In this document: piece after piece, positions 25,989-34,986 of the stretch
Position numbering within the stretch: the stretch's first letter is position 1
How the letters are laid out: every line of letters begins with the position of its first letter
Assembly (NCBI GenBank): GCA_963662705.2
Contig: OY759767.1
Location: forward strand, 1,488,001-1,552,000
Direction: 5' to 3'
Length of the DNA: 64,000 nucleotides
From: JAPPHA01 sp963662705
GTDB lineage: Bacteria; Pseudomonadota; Alphaproteobacteria; Rhodobacterales; Rhodobacteraceae
Notes under the pieces: model-generated
Database searches by the model: none
What the model was told of the DNA's origin: nothing
The model's input: the letters and a program-made list of their open reading frames with translations, nothing else
Position numbers and translations under genes: made by a program

Positions 25989-26351
25989 TCTTTTGAACCG
26001 AATCTACCTGCTGCCAGCCGAAAACGTCCATCGCGTGCCGATTGCGTAGCAGGACGGCCCGCCGTTCGGCGCCTAAGCCACCATCAAGATTGACGCCACG
26101 GACAATCGCGCATTCAAGCTGCCCGACCACGCCTTTGGCTCAACCCGCCGATACACCGATACACTGGCATTTGCGATAGATACAGACCGCTCGGTGCTCC
26201 GGAGGGTTTGACGCCGAACCCGTTTTGGAAACAACGAAACTCGATAGCTCTGCTGCCTCGTTTCAACAGAGCAGATACAGTTCCTTGATTCCAAAGCTGG
26301 CCCGACAAATCTCACTTCCGCTTGACTTGAGCGTAGCCTGAGGAAATCGCG
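25989..26351. other. 363-bp gap, no gene seen
   Basis: Between the acyl-CoA synthetase start (minus) and the decayed vapB (plus); should hold both promoters. Short frames on both strands show no recognised domain. Confidence 0.4.
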
Positions 26352-26590
26352 ATGCCAAAGCCGGAAATGCGCACAACCACGGTTTCGACGAAAGGTCAGG
26401 TCATTCTGCCGAGGTCCGTCCTCCGCGCACTGCGTTCGGAAACGGGAACGCGGCTGGTCGCGGAAGACGCGCCGGAGGGCGTCATGTTGAGACAGGCGCC
26501 GGTATTCTTCGATACCCGGTCCGGGGACGTATTCGGGTGACTTGCTTTTGATGGGCCGTCCAAGTCTCTGGCGGAGATGGAAGCAGGCAG
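26352..26590 (+). pseudogene. AbrB/MazE-type antitoxin (VapB-like) with premature stop
   Basis: A swapped-hairpin AbrB domain is clear: RTTTVSTKGQVILPRSVLRAL. The frame is cut by TGA at 26538-26540. The sequence after it continues in the same frame as LAFDGPSKSLAEMEAG, the expected C-terminal toxin-binding tail of this antitoxin type. So a single sense codon appears to have become a stop. A toxin fragment follows in another frame. The truncated product may still bind DNA but would lack the neutralising tail. Confidence 0.75.
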
Positions 26591-26596
26591 GAGTTC

Positions 26597-26803
26597 TTGC
26601 GACAGCGGGACGGCGTCAATCGGGCGATTGACAGCAATGTCGTCGTTCGAAACCTGGCTGGCGACGACCCGCGGCAGGCCTTCCAGTCCGGGGCCGTGAT
26701 CGATGCAGGAGACGTCTTCGCAAGCAATACAGTTCTGCTCGAATGCATAGGGGTGCTGAGGAACGTCTTGGAGCTTGGCCAAAACGCAAAAGACACTTGT
26801 TGA
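26597..26803 (+). pseudogene. N-terminal half of a PIN-domain VapC toxin
   Basis: Frame from TTG 26597 reading RAIDSNVVVRNLAGDDPRQA, then GDVFASNTVLLECIGVLRNV, which matches the first half of a VapC: the first Asp and the central Glu of the PIN site are present. It ends after 68 codons, about half the normal length. The matching C-terminal half (ending GMDLADVMHLGAGATG) is found about 420 bp downstream at 27226-27402. The gene is therefore split by the DNA in between. Confidence 0.75.
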
Positions 26804-26852
26804 TTGTATATCAATTGAGATTCATGAGCCCTTCTGAACAGGAGGACACGAT

Positions 26853-27152
26853 ATGCCCGCTCAATCATCAATGCTCCATGTCCGCGTGGATGACCGCTTG
26901 AAGGGAAAGGCCGCCGCAACCCTGAATGGGATTGGCCTGACCCTTTCCGATGCCGTACGCATCCTGCTGACCCGCATCGTCGCCGAGGGTGGTCTTCCTG
27001 CCGGGCTGACTGCCGACCCCGATGCCCATGACGCCTGGTTCCGCACCAAAGTGTATGAAGCGCTGAACGATTCACGCCCTGCCGTCAAGCATGACCAAGT
27101 ATTGCAAGATACCCGGGCGCTGGTCGACGGCAAGCGTCGTGCCGGAAATTGA
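26853..27152 (+). CDS. RelB/DinJ-family antitoxin
   Basis: 99 aa. An N-terminal ribbon-helix-helix (SMLHVRVDDRLKGKAAATLN) is followed by GLTLSDAVRILLTRIVAEGG, the DinJ/RelB pattern, and a C-terminal tail. ATG 26853 has GGAGGACACG upstream. The frame is intact. It lies inside the split vapC locus and its own toxin gene is cut short, so it is an orphan or the survivor of a degraded module. Confidence 0.85.
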   Translation: MPAQSSMLHVRVDDRLKGKAAATLNGIGLTLSDAVRILLTRIVAEGGLPAGLTADPDAHDAWFRTKVYEALNDSRPAVKHDQVLQDTRALVDGKRRAGN

Positions 27153-27201
27153 ATGGAAGGCGCTGGCTCATTTAGACCGAAAACTAGATATCAACACATG
27201 A
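27139..27201 (+). pseudogene. truncated RelE/ParE-type toxin start
   Basis: 20-codon frame from GTG 27139, overlapping the end of the RelB-like gene. It reads PEIEWKALAHLDRKLDI, which is how RelE/ParE toxins begin, and stops at TGA 27199-27201. The remainder of the toxin is absent; the next recognisable sequence is the C-terminal half of vapC. Confidence 0.6.
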
Positions 27202-27225
27202 TATTGCGTTAGACTCGGGTTTTGG

Positions 27226-27402
27226 GTCAAGCTCCTGGGTTTTGCCCGGCAGGATGTTACGGCAGTCCTGTATGCCTTTGCCGGGCTTCCGGGTGCCTTG
27301 GCGGAGAGCCCCGACCTGACTGCCAAAACCCTCGATCTTGCGGCACCCGGCATGGATTTGGCCGATGTTATGCATCTCGGCGCTGGCGCGACGGGCTGGT
27401 GA
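27226..27402 (+). pseudogene. C-terminal half of the split VapC toxin
   Basis: Open frame without start, reading LLGFARQDVTAVLYAFAGL, then ESPDLTAKTLDLAAPG and MDLADVMHLGAGATGW before TGA 27400-27402. This matches the second half of a PIN toxin, with the Asp of the MDLAD motif. It complements the N-terminal half at 26597-26803. A few further residues can be followed in shifted frames beyond the stop. Confidence 0.6.
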
Positions 27403-27717
27403 AATCCGCACGGGCGCTTCCGAAACCTGCCGAAACCCATGTCGTCCCCGGACTTCACCCGGACTGCCGGTCTGTTTCGCCCCGCAGGCGTTGCCCTCCG
27501 TTCCGTCCTTGAGTTCGGGAAAGATCCGAGGCCGATTGTCCGGATCTCCGGTCAATCACCTCGTGGTTTGATGGCAATCCGGGTTGCGTGGCGACCACAA
27601 CATCGATTTCGTTCAGCATTCCGGGTTGAAAGGCGACAGCGGTAGAGGCAAACCGGACCGATCGTCCACGTGGCTTGCGCACCACGTTTGCCGGTTTAGA
27701 TTTCACCAAAGTTCGGA
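27403..27717. other. 315-bp gap, no gene seen
   Basis: Remnant sequence after the split vapC and the promoter region of the MATE gene. No frame with recognised protein similarity. Confidence 0.4.
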
Positions 27718-29109
27718 GTGAAACTGGTGCACCTTTCGATGAAGACTGGTTGGCTCGGACACTTTCGGGCAACGGTTGTCCTGAGCCTGCCGCTCATTGG
27801 CATCCACATTGCCCAAATGCTCACCCACACGACCGATGTCGTCATGCTTGGTTGGTATGGAGTGGATGAACTGGCGGCTGCGGTACTGGCGTCGGAAATC
27901 TACTTCGTGGTGTACCTCGTCGGGGTTGGTGCAGCCCAGGCCGTCATGCCCATGATCGCAAACGCACATGGCGCCGACGACTCCGATCGTATTCGCCAGG
28001 TGTTCCGGATGGGAAACTGGATCACGATCGCCTATGCCGTGGCCGTTTTGCCCGTTCTCCTGCTGGCCGAGCCGTTGCTGATCATGCTCGGGCAATCGCC
28101 ACACCTGTCCGCGCTTGCTGGCGACTACATGCAGATTGCCGCATGGAGCATGGTTCCGACGCTGCTTGTATCAATGCTGAGGTCCCTGTTATCGGCGCTA
28201 CGCCGGCCCGGAATCGCATTGATTGCCATATTGACCGGCGCTGCGGCAAACGCACTATGCAATTACATTCTCATCTTCGGCAACTGGGGGGCGCCCGAAC
28301 TTGGAATTCGGGGTGCCGCGATCGCAACCGTCGTGACCGGAGTCCTGACCACCGCGATCCTCTTCTATACCGTCAAATGGATCCCGGAGACGAGCGGACG
28401 CGGACTGTTCAAGAGGTTGCTGAAACCGAACTGGACGGCATTTCGAGAGGTGCTCCGTCTCGGCTGGCCGATAGGGTTGACACTCCTCGCCGAAGCCGGA
28501 CTCTTCTCATCTTCGAAAGTCATGGTCGGTTGGCTTGGAACGATTCCCCTGGCCGCGCACGGAATTGTCCTTCAAGTCGTTGCCATCTGCTTCATGGTCC
28601 CGTTGGGCCTCTCGAGCGCCGCGACAATTCGTGCAGGTTTCGCAGCGGGACAACGCGATCACGACGGGTTGAAACGAGGTTCAATGACGTCGCTGGCACT
28701 TTCGATGGCGATCGCCCTCGTGGCTGTCGCCCTGTTCCTGGTGTTCCCGGAGTCGTTTGTGCGCCTGTTCCTGGATCAGACACACCCGGAAACTGACAGG
28801 ATTGTCGAAATCGGCATCACGCTCTTTTTCGTGGCGGCGGTTTTCCAGGTTTTCGATTACCTGCAAGTCGTCATTCTGGGCATTCTTCGCGGCGTGGAGG
28901 ACACCAAGGTCCCCATGATCCTCGTGGCGACGTCGTACTGGCTGATCGGCGCTCCGATGTGTCTCGTGCTCGGTTTCCGGTTCGAATTCGGCGCCGCGGG
29001 AATCTGGGCAGGATTGGCAATAGGGCTGTGCGCGGCGGCTGTCGCCCTGTCGATCAGGCTCTGGCGAAGACTCGGCGCGCGTGCACCGGGCGCAAGGACC
29101 CCGGCGTGA
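27718..29109 (+). CDS. MATE-family multidrug/cation exporter (NorM-like)
   Basis: 463 aa with about twelve hydrophobic segments in two related halves. Typical MATE patterns: LSLPLIGIHIAQMLTHTTDVVMLGW at the N-terminus (Asp in helix 1 region), and in the second half RLGWPIGLTLLAEAGLFSSS. These proteins expel drugs or organic cations in exchange for Na+ or H+. GTG 27718 opens the frame, but ATG 27739 is an equally likely start; neither has a strong ribosome-binding site. It stands alone, ending 200 bp before tRNA-Arg. Confidence 0.9.
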   Translation: MKLVHLSMKTGWLGHFRATVVLSLPLIGIHIAQMLTHTTDVVMLGWYGVDELAAAVLASEIYFVVYLVGVGAAQAVMPMIANAHGADDSDRIRQVFRMGNWITIAYAVAVLPVLLLAEPLLIMLGQSPHLSALAGDYMQIAAWSMVPTLLVSMLRSLLSALRRPGIALIAILTGAAANALCNYILIFGNWGAPELGIRGAAIATVVTGVLTTAILFYTVKWIPETSGRGLFKRLLKPNWTAFREVLRLGWPIGLTLLAEAGLFSSSKVMVGWLGTIPLAAHGIVLQVVAICFMVPLGLSSAATIRAGFAAGQRDHDGLKRGSMTSLALSMAIALVAVALFLVFPESFVRLFLDQTHPETDRIVEIGITLFFVAAVFQVFDYLQVVILGILRGVEDTKVPMILVATSYWLIGAPMCLVLGFRFEFGAAGIWAGLAIGLCAAAVALSIRLWRRLGARAPGARTPA

Positions 29110-29310
29110 GTCAACGGGAAATCGCAACCGGGATTTCAGTTGCACGAGTACAATTGCGAAAACTGACGCCCGTCACGTACGGCGGCTTGTCCCGGGGCCA
29201 GGTTTCCAGGGTCAAGGGACTGCCACTACGGTTCGCGCGCTGCTGGAACGGCGAACGAAGCAACCGCCTTGCACAACGACGAGGGAACGAATACTCGTGC
29301 CGGGAGCAGA

Positions 29311-29387
29311 GGCCCCTTAGCTCAACTGGATAGAGCAGCTGACTTCTAATCAGCAGGTTCGGGGTTCGAGTCCTCGAGGGGTCACCA
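29311..29387 (+). tRNA. tRNA-Arg (anticodon UCU)
   Basis: 77 nt including an encoded CCA. The acceptor stem GGCCCCT pairs with AGGGGTC (one G-T). The D arm begins TAGCTC, the anticodon stem GCTGA pairs with TCAGC around loop CTTCTAA (anticodon TCT), and the T loop is TTCGAGT. It fits the cloverleaf fully. The DNA downstream is decayed, as is common next to tRNA genes used for integration, but no copy of the tRNA 3' end was found elsewhere in the window. Confidence 0.97.
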
Positions 29388-29648
29388 CGTCTACCAAATT
29401 TCCGTTCTCTGCGATCGAACCGCTTCACCCCATGTGAATGCGATCGAGCCACGCCTGCCTCCCGTTGCGGGATGCTGTTCCGGACCGGTGCGCTTTCAGT
29501 GCGAGTTGCTGACCGAATCGGCTCCATAGCCAGTTTCGAGCCGAACCTGAGCTTTTTTTCCGGACGACAAAAACATCGAAGGGGCATTTCACGCATCCTG
29601 TGGCCCCTGAGCGATCCGGATTCACCGAGAACGGCGAAACACATATCC

Positions 29649-30648
29649 ATGGCGGAGAGAGCTCTGGCCGTTTTGCTGGCTCACCACAAATTCGTAGAAA
29701 AGCTGGAAGGTGATGCGACCACCATCTTGAGCTTCAATGCCAGGAAGAAGCAAAGGGAACTGGAGGCGGGCTCTGGGATGTTCTTCAGACACCCCCTGTC
29801 GGCAGAACATCAACCCGTCTTCTGTTTTCGGAGTACAAGTCATACGCCCATTTCGAACAGCAGGATGTGGACTGGTTATGTGATCTTGAATCCGAATTTC
29901 CGGATGCATTCCTGGTGTTCGCTACATTGAAAAGGGAACTGAAATCCAACGAGAAACAGCTGATGAGGCGTGCCGAAAATCAAGGAAGAAAGTTCTCCGA
30001 AAATGACCCAAGTCATAATCCGGTCTTGGCACTCACGGGAGTCGAATCGTTCGGACGCGAGTGGCCGCCTTATAGTTTGGAAATCTAGGGAGAAAATTTC
30101 CAGGAATTGCCGGGTACCGAATGGGGTACAGAGGACTATTGGAGCGGTGTGACTGTACCCAACAGCTTCATCTGGATGTGGAGCAATATCAATTGTGGCT
30201 TAGAGCTAGACCAAAAATCATTGAGTTCAGGCGAATATGGTAAAGACCCGGATTGGCGAAATCACGTCACTCGTCGAATAACGGTCCTGAATCAGAGCGG
30301 GCCTTCGAGGAGACATGGCTGGAATTGGTGTGTTATCACAAAGAAAACATGGCAGTCGAAGTCTCGGCCAGGGACGGCCACCTGCACCAGACCAAAAACG
30401 CCTCGCACGGATTGGCACTTCGATTCCTGGTCTTGTTCTTCCGTGCCTTCCGACAGCCCGTTAAGCAGATGCACGAATCCGTGCTTGACAAGAGGCGCGG
30501 GGTCTGGAAGCGATTGATGGATAAAGCGGGCCAGACGTGTCTGGATCAGGAAATTCGACCAATTTCACTCCGTAGTTCCACCTCTGTAATTCAGTTGCTG
30601 CAGGTTTCCCTTGTCCAGGTCCGAGGCGCTTCATGTATGCCTTTTTGA
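29649..30648 (+). pseudogene. decayed gene of unknown function downstream of tRNA-Arg
   Basis: Protein-like sequence continues across three frames. It begins at ATG 29649 (AERALAVLLAHHKFVEKL). It shifts near 29750-29790 into a frame reading RTSTRLLFSEYKSYAHFEQQ and EFPDAFLVFATLKREL, with an in-frame TAG at 30086-30088 and readthrough-like continuation GTEWGTEDYWSGVTV. It then shifts near 30280 to ERAFEETWLELVCYHKENM and ASHGLALRFLVLFFRAF. The run of acceptable protein over nearly 1 kb with shifts and a stop points to one inactivated gene. Family not recognised. Confidence 0.5.
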
Positions 30649-33410
30649 AACTCCTGTACGACATCGACAAGTTTGCAATTAACGTCGCCGAGTTTGCATT
30701 GATTATCATTTTGTTATCGGTGCTGGCACTCATGATAATCAGCCCGATCTTTGCCTTCATGGCCTATAACCGGGTTCGTGGTCTGGCTACGGAATTGAGT
30801 GCCTTGAAAAGCGAAGTCGCCGGGCTGAAACCCGCGGCACAGGGTCCGCCCGTTCCGCCGGCCGAGGCTGTAATCGGAGAAGCCGATGCCGTTCCTGACG
30901 AACATGAGCCAGAACACGAGACTCAGGTAGAATCGCCGAGGATTCTCCGGACGCCAACGCCCGCAAGCCGGGTTCAAGATATCGAACAGTTATTGACTTC
31001 GAACTGGCTGGTTTGGGGCGGCAGTGTCGCGCTCGCGATCGGTGGTGTATTTCTGGTCAAGTTCTCCATCGAACAGGGATTGCTCGGGCCAAAAATTCGT
31101 GTCGGCCTAGGCTTGGCACTAGGCGTGTTGCTGGTCATCGCCGGTGAATTCTTGCGGCGTCGACCATTGGAACGGGCGCTGGCGGCAATCCGGCCGTCTT
31201 ACATTCCGCCGGCCTTGACGGCGGCGGGCATCTCGATTCTGTTCACCAGCATCTATGCAACTTACGCACTCTACGACCTAATCTCGGTTGGCACCGCTTT
31301 CCTGTTCTTGGCAAGCGTCGCTGCCTGTGCCGTGCTGCTGTCTTTGATGCAGGGCCCCTTGATCGCAGTGATCGGGCTTGTCGGCGGTTTCCTGGTCCCT
31401 TGGCTGACCTCAACCGGAGAGCACCGTCCAGAGGTGCTGTTTCCCTATCTGTTACTGCTGACCGCGGGCTCGTTGGCAATCGTGCGGCACACCGCCCGCT
31501 GGTGGCTTGCCTGGTTGGCCTTGGCTGGCGCGACAATCTGGCCGTTGCTTTGGTTCGCCGCCGTCTGGCGGACTGGCGATGCCTACATCGTTGGTTCTTA
31601 TCTGCTGGCTGTTGGCGCGCTATTCATGGTGATGCGCTTCCGTGTTTCACCGGGCACCTCGGTGAGTGCCCCGACGCACGTTTTCGACTGGAAGGCCTTG
31701 ACCGCGCCGGACCGCATCGCGGCGGTCGCCGTCCTGCTGGTAGGGATGTTGATCTTCGCGTTGGTCCGTATGGACCATTACGGCGTCGCGTCGCTCGTAG
31801 TCGCCGGGGTCGGTGTCTCCGGCATGCTTGCCGCGGCACGCCGCGAGTCTGCCTTCGATGCCCTCTGTATTGCAGCTGCGATCCTGGTTCTGGCCATTGT
31901 CGCCTTCTGGCATCTGCCGGAAGTCCTGAACGAGCGCTCGCCCATATTGGTGTTCGAGGGCCCGCGGGTCGGCGGCATGGCAGGGCCCATCGTCCCGCCC
32001 GCCCTGGCGCCATTTCTTGGTGTGGCCGCAGTCTATGCCTTAATCGTGGGTGCCGGTGGTTTCTACGCGTTGTGGGGAGCCCGCCGCCCGGTACTCTGGT
32101 CGGTGGTATCGGCGGCAACGCCAGTGCTTGTTTTCGCCATCGCCTATTGGCGCATCGAGGGCTTCGCGCTCGATCTCTCATGGACCGGGGCGGCGTTGGC
32201 ATTGGCGGCAATCCTGTTGCTCGCGGCCGAGCGCGTACAACGTTTTCGCGAGGCGCCTGGAATGACCGGCGTACTCGGCGCCTACGCCGCATGCGTGATC
32301 GCAGCGCTGTCACTGGCGGCGACGACAGCGCTCGGGCAGGCCTGGCTCACCGTGGCGCTGGCGGTCCAACTCCCGGCGATTGCCTGGATTGCCGCGCGGC
32401 TCGACCTTCCGGCGATGCGTTGGGTGGCCTTTGCAATTGGTGCGATCGTACTGGTGCGGCTCGGCGTGAACTACCATGTTCTGGACTACCCGATCGGCGG
32501 CGTTCCGGGTCTCAACTGGCTAATCTACGGCTATGGCGGACCAGCGGTCGCTTATTTTCTGGCCGCGCGGATGTTCCGCCGCCGCTCCGATGACATCCTC
32601 GTCACCATGCTGGAAGCCGGCGCGCTTGTCTTTTCCGTGCTCTTCGTCAGCCTTGAGATCCGCCACTTGATGTCGGGCGGGCCGCTCGATGCGACCCGAT
32701 ACGACTTTTCCGAACGCACGATTCAGTCCGTAGCGTGGCTCACTGCTGCCTACGCCCTTAACGTGGGCCGGCCGGCAGATAGGCGGCTGGTGCCGTACTG
32801 GGGCTGGCGCATTCTGGCCGGGCTCGCTTTGGGTCAGGTGATGCTCCTGCAAGTCCTGTTCGACAACCCGTGGATCACCGGTGTTCCGGTGGGAAGCTGG
32901 CCAATCTTCAACCTGCTGCTGCTCGCCTATCTGGTCCCCGCCGGTTTCGCCGTCCTGTTCCTAAAAGCGGCGCGTCGGCGCGGCGACCCACCTGTGGCGA
33001 GAGTGGCGGGAATCGTAGCCGTGTTGCTCGGTTTCGTCTGGGTCAACTTCGAGATCCGCCACGCCTTCCACGGCTCGACGCTCGCCGGCGCCATCGGTGA
33101 TGCCGAGCTTTACGCCTACTCTCTGGGTTGGCTCGCCTATGCCGGGATCCTGCTGGCGCTGGCGCTGGTGCTCGAGCAGGGTGCCGCGCTACGCTATGCC
33201 TCGCTCGCACTCGTCATTCTCGCCGCGGGTAAAGCGGTGTTCTTCGACATGGCGGCTTTGACCGGAATCTGGCGCGCACTTTCCTTTATCGGTGTTGGCT
33301 TGGCGGCAGTAGCTGTCAGCTACCTCTATCGCAGTTTTGTTTTCCCTCCGCGACCTAAAGGCGCCGGGGATGAATCCTTGCCTGTCAACGGCTTGGAACG
33401 GTCCAAATGA
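30633..33410 (+). CDS. DUF2339-family large membrane protein
   Basis: 925 aa. One N-terminal membrane helix (FALIIILLSVLALMIISPIF), a coiled or linker region rich in Pro/Glu to about residue 115, then the family start SNWLVWGGSVALAIGGVFLVKFSIEQGLLGP. Some two dozen further hydrophobic segments follow. DUF2339 proteins are predicted polytopic inner-membrane proteins of unknown function. The linker position and length fit the family. No operon partner is seen on either side. ATG 30633 is used; ribosome-binding sequence is weak. Confidence 0.88.
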   Translation: MYAFLKLLYDIDKFAINVAEFALIIILLSVLALMIISPIFAFMAYNRVRGLATELSALKSEVAGLKPAAQGPPVPPAEAVIGEADAVPDEHEPEHETQVESPRILRTPTPASRVQDIEQLLTSNWLVWGGSVALAIGGVFLVKFSIEQGLLGPKIRVGLGLALGVLLVIAGEFLRRRPLERALAAIRPSYIPPALTAAGISILFTSIYATYALYDLISVGTAFLFLASVAACAVLLSLMQGPLIAVIGLVGGFLVPWLTSTGEHRPEVLFPYLLLLTAGSLAIVRHTARWWLAWLALAGATIWPLLWFAAVWRTGDAYIVGSYLLAVGALFMVMRFRVSPGTSVSAPTHVFDWKALTAPDRIAAVAVLLVGMLIFALVRMDHYGVASLVVAGVGVSGMLAAARRESAFDALCIAAAILVLAIVAFWHLPEVLNERSPILVFEGPRVGGMAGPIVPPALAPFLGVAAVYALIVGAGGFYALWGARRPVLWSVVSAATPVLVFAIAYWRIEGFALDLSWTGAALALAAILLLAAERVQRFREAPGMTGVLGAYAACVIAALSLAATTALGQAWLTVALAVQLPAIAWIAARLDLPAMRWVAFAIGAIVLVRLGVNYHVLDYPIGGVPGLNWLIYGYGGPAVAYFLAARMFRRRSDDILVTMLEAGALVFSVLFVSLEIRHLMSGGPLDATRYDFSERTIQSVAWLTAAYALNVGRPADRRLVPYWGWRILAGLALGQVMLLQVLFDNPWITGVPVGSWPIFNLLLLAYLVPAGFAVLFLKAARRRGDPPVARVAGIVAVLLGFVWVNFEIRHAFHGSTLAGAIGDAELYAYSLGWLAYAGILLALALVLEQGAALRYASLALVILAAGKAVFFDMAALTGIWRALSFIGVGLAAVAVSYLYRSFVFPPRPKGAGDESLPVNGLERSK

Positions 33411-34016
33411 ACGCACACCTCTCCGAACAGAGGAAGCACGAGAGTTCCTTTACGAAATCGACGACGACTCAGAGAATTCCGGCCAGGCAGTCGCGTTCTT
33501 TGACGGTGCCGTATTTTCGGGATTCACGGCAATGTCGCGCAGCCTGGCGGAAGTCGGGCGTTGCAAGCACGATTGCCAAGAAGTTACGCGCGCACGTCTC
33601 AAACAGGCATGAAAAGGCCTTGGAGAATCGACTCAAGCCTCATGCGCCGTGTCCCGGGCCTGAATGGGCTACGTTGTCAGGCCCTCGCAGACCAGGCGCA
33701 CGGCAACGAGCGAATCCGTGGCGAAAAACCTTGTCAGGTTTCCTCGGAGACTTGATGCGTCACGTGCAAGCCCACCGATGGCCCGAGCCCCTCCCGCGGC
33801 AGTTGCGCAGACGAGACGGAGAAAAAATCGAAACAGTTGAAGCCGATTCTGGCACTTCGGGATGCCTTGAAGACAGTGAGAGCAGGCATGAACGTTGCCG
33901 GTGTGCCCCGCAAATCGGGCCGTGGCCGGCGTTGAACGTTAGCGGTGCCCGTTCTCGTCACGCGACAAGAGAACGACAGCTCTTCCGATGGTATCACCCC
34001 GCCTTGCCCCGGTGCC
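33411..34016. other. 606-bp gap, no gene seen
   Basis: Convergent region between the DUF2339 gene (plus) and ligC (minus). A 237-codon plus frame (33407-34120) overlaps the ligC 3' end and has an Arg/Ser/Pro-rich composition unlike a real protein, so it is not called. No terminator with a T-tract is evident. Confidence 0.45.
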
Positions 34017-34964
34017 CTATGTCGAAAAGGACCGTTCAATGCGGTCCAAGGTGCGCATGGCATCGAGCACCCCGTGCACCGAGCCGTTGGGTTCGCGCCC
34101 TTCCCGGATGGCAGCAATGAACTCGCGGTCGATCAGTTCGATCCCGTTGTCGGATACGGCGACATCGCTCAGATCGATCGGGTTTTCCCTGCCGTCATAA
34201 AGGTCGTCGTACCGCGCGATATACGTGCCGTTGTCGCAGATATATCGGAAAAAAGTACCCAGCGGGCCATCGTTGTTGAAAGACAGCGACAGTGTGCAAA
34301 TCGCGCCTGACGGGGTTTTCAACCCGATGGACATGTCCATGGCGATGCCCAATTCCGGGTGATGCGGTCCTTGAAGGCCAAAACACTCCGATGCCACCTC
34401 GCCGGTCTGGTACTGGAAAAGGTCGACCGTGTGGCAGGCGTGGTGCCAGAGCAGGTGATCCGTCCAGCTGCGCGGTTCGCCCTTGGCGTTGATGTTGGAG
34501 CGTCGGAAAAAGTAGGTTTGCACGTCCATCTGTTGGATTTTCAGTTCGCCTGCGTCGATCCTGTTGCGGATCCATTGGTGAGAGGGGTTGAAGCGGCGGA
34601 CCTGGCCGGCCATCGCCAGGACGCCCGTTTCCATCTGCACCCTGCAGATTTCTTCGCTATCCTCCAGCGAATCCGCCATCGGGATTTCGATCAGAACCGG
34701 TTTGCCGGCCTTCATGCAGGCGATGGCCTGCTCGGCGTGCAGCTGCGTGGGCGTGGCCAGGATGACGGCATCGACATCCTCGCGCAGGATGCATTCGTCC
34801 AGGGACGTCGATGCGTGGCCGATTCCGCGTTCGGCAGCCGTTTCGTCGAGCTTGGACAGACTTGGACCCATGACCGAAGTGACGGAGACGCCTTCGATGT
34901 TGCCCAGCGCTTCCAGGTGTTTGGTTCCGAAGGCGCCGTATGCGCCAGCTATGCAAAACCTCAT
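34017..34964 (-). CDS. ligC: 4-carboxy-2-hydroxymuconate-6-semialdehyde dehydrogenase (LigC-like, Gfo/Idh/MocA family)
   Basis: 315 aa, same size as known LigC. Rossmann start FCIAGAYGAFGTKHLEAL, then VDAVILATPTQLHAEQAI and KPVLIEIPMADSLED, the Gfo/Idh core. The C-terminal domain contains the expected WHHACHTVDLFQYQTG. LigC oxidises the ring-cleavage product (as its hemiacetal) to 2-pyrone-4,6-dicarboxylate with NADP+. ATG 34964 is preceded by AAGGGG; longer frames run into ligB and are rejected. Last gene of the minus-strand DUF1932-ligA-ligB-ligC run, 22 bp after ligB. Confidence 0.9.
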   Translation of the reverse strand: MRFCIAGAYGAFGTKHLEALGNIEGVSVTSVMGPSLSKLDETAAERGIGHASTSLDECILREDVDAVILATPTQLHAEQAIACMKAGKPVLIEIPMADSLEDSEEICRVQMETGVLAMAGQVRRFNPSHQWIRNRIDAGELKIQQMDVQTYFFRRSNINAKGEPRSWTDHLLWHHACHTVDLFQYQTGEVASECFGLQGPHHPELGIAMDMSIGLKTPSGAICTLSLSFNNDGPLGTFFRYICDNGTYIARYDDLYDGRENPIDLSDVAVSDNGIELIDREFIAAIREGREPNGSVHGVLDAMRTLDRIERSFST

Positions 34965-34986
34965 GTAAAAATCCCCTTTTTGTTCG

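Noticed and set aside
29388..29648. integrase gene or attachment site next to tRNA-Arg
   Set aside because: No tyrosine recombinase motifs and no repeated tRNA 3' end were found in the window.
33407..34120. 237-codon plus frame downstream of the DUF2339 gene
   Set aside because: It runs into the antisense of ligC and its Arg/Pro/Ser-rich translation looks like noncoding DNA.
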